A stretch of 64,000 nucleotides of DNA from Eubacterium callanderi (GTDB taxonomy: Bacteria; Bacillota; Clostridia; Eubacteriales; Eubacteriaceae): positions 1 through 64,000 of the forward strand of contig NZ_FRBP01000014.1 in the NCBI RefSeq assembly GCF_900142645.1, in the 5' to 3' direction. Below the pieces are notes generated by a model. That model saw only the letters and a list, made by a program, of their open reading frames with translations, was not told where the DNA came from and ran no database searches. The position numbers were made by a program, and so were the translations under genes. Position 1 is the first letter of the stretch. The number at the start of each line of letters is the position of its first letter. Of this stretch, positions 62,641-64,000 are shown one piece after another.

Positions 62641-62773
62641 AATGGAGAATTGAGAATGCAGAATGGAGAATTAAAAGAACAAATTTGCAAAGCAAATTTG
62701 ATTTAAATCAAACCGGCAAAGCCGGTTTGATCCTTTAATTCTCCATTCTCAATTCTTCATTCTCCATTCTCCC
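62641..62773. repeat. compound inverted repeat between ppk and ppx
   Basis: Outer arms are built of AATGGAGAAT-type units (62641-62677 and 62733-62773). They enclose two perfect hairpins, AAATTTGC/GCAAATTT and ATCAAACCGGC/GCCGGTTTGAT. This looks like a MITE-like or REP-type element. It fills most of the ppk-ppx gap. Confidence 0.75.
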
Positions 62774-62816
62774 CCTTTCTCTACTTAACTCTTTATATCA
62801 AAATTTTAAAGCGCCG

Positions 62817-64000
62817 CTACTCTGCCTTCAGACGCAATCTGCGCTTCGCTTCCTCAAACTGCTGTTCGGCCTCCTCGCAGAAGTACTGCTGACAGCTTAA
62901 CAGTTCCTTGCCCCGCTTGTCAACTCGGATATACTCGCCGGTCTCGGTCATCACACGGGTTTTGATGGTATCGCGCAGCGTGATGTCCAGTATATGCTTC
63001 AGCTCGGCCTTTAAGTCCGGGTCCTCCACGGGAAACAGGGTCTCGATACGACGGTTCAGGTTCCGCTGCATCCAGTCTGCGCTGGAAAGATAAATATCCT
63101 CCTTGCCCTGATTATAAAAATAGTAGATACGGCTGTGTTCCAGGAAGGTGCCCACAATGCTGTGGACCGTGATGTTTTCACTCACGCCCGGTATGCCCGG
63201 GATCAGGGAGCACATGCCCCGGACCACGAGGCGTATCTCGACGCCGGCCTGGGAGGCCTCGTACAGCTTTTCCACAATCTGGTCATCAATCAGCGAGTTC
63301 ATTTTGGCGATAATCCGGCCGCGCACGCCCAGCTTCACGTTCTCGATCTCTCTGTCAATGTGGCGGTTAAAGGCTTCACGCATGGTGGTGGGCGCTACCT
63401 CCAGCTTTTTCCAGAGCGTGTAATGGCTGTAGCCGGACAGCACGTTAAACAGAGTGGAGACATCCGAGCCGTAGCTCTCCTTGGCGGTAAACATCCCGAT
63501 GTCGGTGTAGAGCCGGGCGGTCACGTCATTGTAATTGCCAGTGCCCAGATGCACGTAGCGGCGGATACCATCCTCCTCCTTGCGCACCACCAGAATCATT
63601 TTGCAGTGGATCTTGAGCCCCACCAGGCCGTAGATCACATGGCAGCCCGCGCGCTCCAGCTTCTTCGCCCAGACGATGTTATTGGCCTCGTCGAAACGGG
63701 CCTTCAGCTCAACCAGCACGGTGACCTGCTTGCCGTTCTGGGCAGCCTCGATGAGGGCCGCGATGATGGGCGAGTCCCCGCTCACGCGGTAAAGGGTCTG
63801 CTTGATGGCCAGCACATCCGGGTCCGCAGCGGCCTTTCTCACAAAATCGACCACGGTGTCAAAAGACTGGTAAGGGTGGTGCAGCAGCCGGTCCTTCTCG
63901 CGGATCACCTCAAAGATATCCTCCTGCTCGTAAAAATCTCTGGACGGCAGCGGCTTGTAGATAGGCTCGCGCAGCTCGTCAAATTCCGGCCGCCCCTGGA
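62817..64000 (-). CDS. ppk: polyphosphate kinase 1, C-terminal part (runs off right edge)
   Basis: About 394 codons visible. The frame is open to the edge through ELREPIYKPLPSRDFYEQEDIF, which precedes the catalytic IREKDRLLHHPYQSF. Other PPK1 marks are DPDVLAIKQTLYRVSGDSPI, KARFDEANNIVWAKKLERAG, the second catalytic His in GLKIHCKMILV and LEHSRIYYFYNQG. It makes polyphosphate from ATP, with Ppx as its opposing partner downstream. The N-terminal half is outside the window; a GTG at 63908 is internal, not a start. Confidence 0.95.
   Translation of the reverse strand, partial: QGRPEFDELREPIYKPLPSRDFYEQEDIFEVIREKDRLLHHPYQSFDTVVDFVRKAAADPDVLAIKQTLYRVSGDSPIIAALIEAAQNGKQVTVLVELKARFDEANNIVWAKKLERAGCHVIYGLVGLKIHCKMILVVRKEEDGIRRYVHLGTGNYNDVTARLYTDIGMFTAKESYGSDVSTLFNVLSGYSHYTLWKKLEVAPTTMREAFNRHIDREIENVKLGVRGRIIAKMNSLIDDQIVEKLYEASQAGVEIRLVVRGMCSLIPGIPGVSENITVHSIVGTFLEHSRIYYFYNQGKEDIYLSSADWMQRNLNRRIETLFPVEDPDLKAELKHILDITLRDTIKTRVMTETGEYIRVDKRGKELLSCQQYFCEEAEQQFEEAKRRLRLKAE

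Overview
The window looks like chromosomal DNA of an anaerobic, low-to-mid GC Gram-positive bacterium, most like a Eubacterium limosum/callanderi-type acetogen. This is inference from content: several UroD-fold methyltransferase homologues, a DUF3786 and a DUF2148 protein, strong AGGAGG ribosome-binding sites, lipoprotein-type ABC binding proteins, a sortase-type surface protein, and no outer-membrane genes. No rRNA, phage or IS element was seen; the one tRNA is Arg(ACG).

Layout. (1) 1-18.8 kb is a surface-adhesin island. It holds a degenerate HD-GYP-like protein, a 5,266-residue Ig-like/GLUG surface protein ending in an NPVTG sorting-type signal, a LytTR regulator, a ~190-bp segment bounded by inverted copies of a 23-bp palindromic site, and a tyrosine recombinase. 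Together these look like a phase-variable switch feeding a regulator of the giant adhesin. (2) 18.9-20.2 kb is an RNA-rich gap: three tandem leftward small RNAs, each behind a GTTTAA-13-GG(G/A)TAT promoter, one rightward structured RNA, a 69-aa ORF, and a cold-shock gene with a long structured leader. (3) 20.3-26.4 kb is a five-gene Dpp/Opp/Nik-type ABC importer operon led by a methyltransferase. (4) 26.6-32.7 kb holds DUF3786, a small membrane protein, tRNA-Arg, a hydantoinase-family protein, an asparaginase and a GlpA-like FAD/[2Fe-2S] oxidoreductase.

(5) 32.8-43.4 kb is a methyltransferase/transport island. It contains three UroD-family proteins, each followed by its own 44-49-aa microprotein gene, two paralogous TetR regulators, an MFS, a GPH and a DASS transporter. 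No corrinoid protein or reductive activator is present. (6) 43.4-47.3 kb holds a polar amino-acid ABC transporter, a zinc-ribbon protein and an alpha/beta hydrolase. (7) 47.5-53.3 kb has PTS-type dihydroxyacetone kinase DhaM-K-L behind a near-perfect sigma-54 promoter, an HPr-PAS-AAA+ activator, and a divergent RpiB-like/TIM-like isomerase pair. This set resembles a tetrulose (erythrulose) catabolic module rather than plain dihydroxyacetone use. (8) 53.4-64 kb is mostly housekeeping: a YkvI-type transporter, GyrI-like and DUF2148 proteins, a metallophosphoesterase, a GT2 glycosyltransferase, a PEBP protein, a proline-iminopeptidase-like hydrolase, Ppx, and Ppk running off the right edge. It also holds a candidate structured RNA and several dispersed hairpin repeats.

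All family assignments come from reading motifs; no database search was run.
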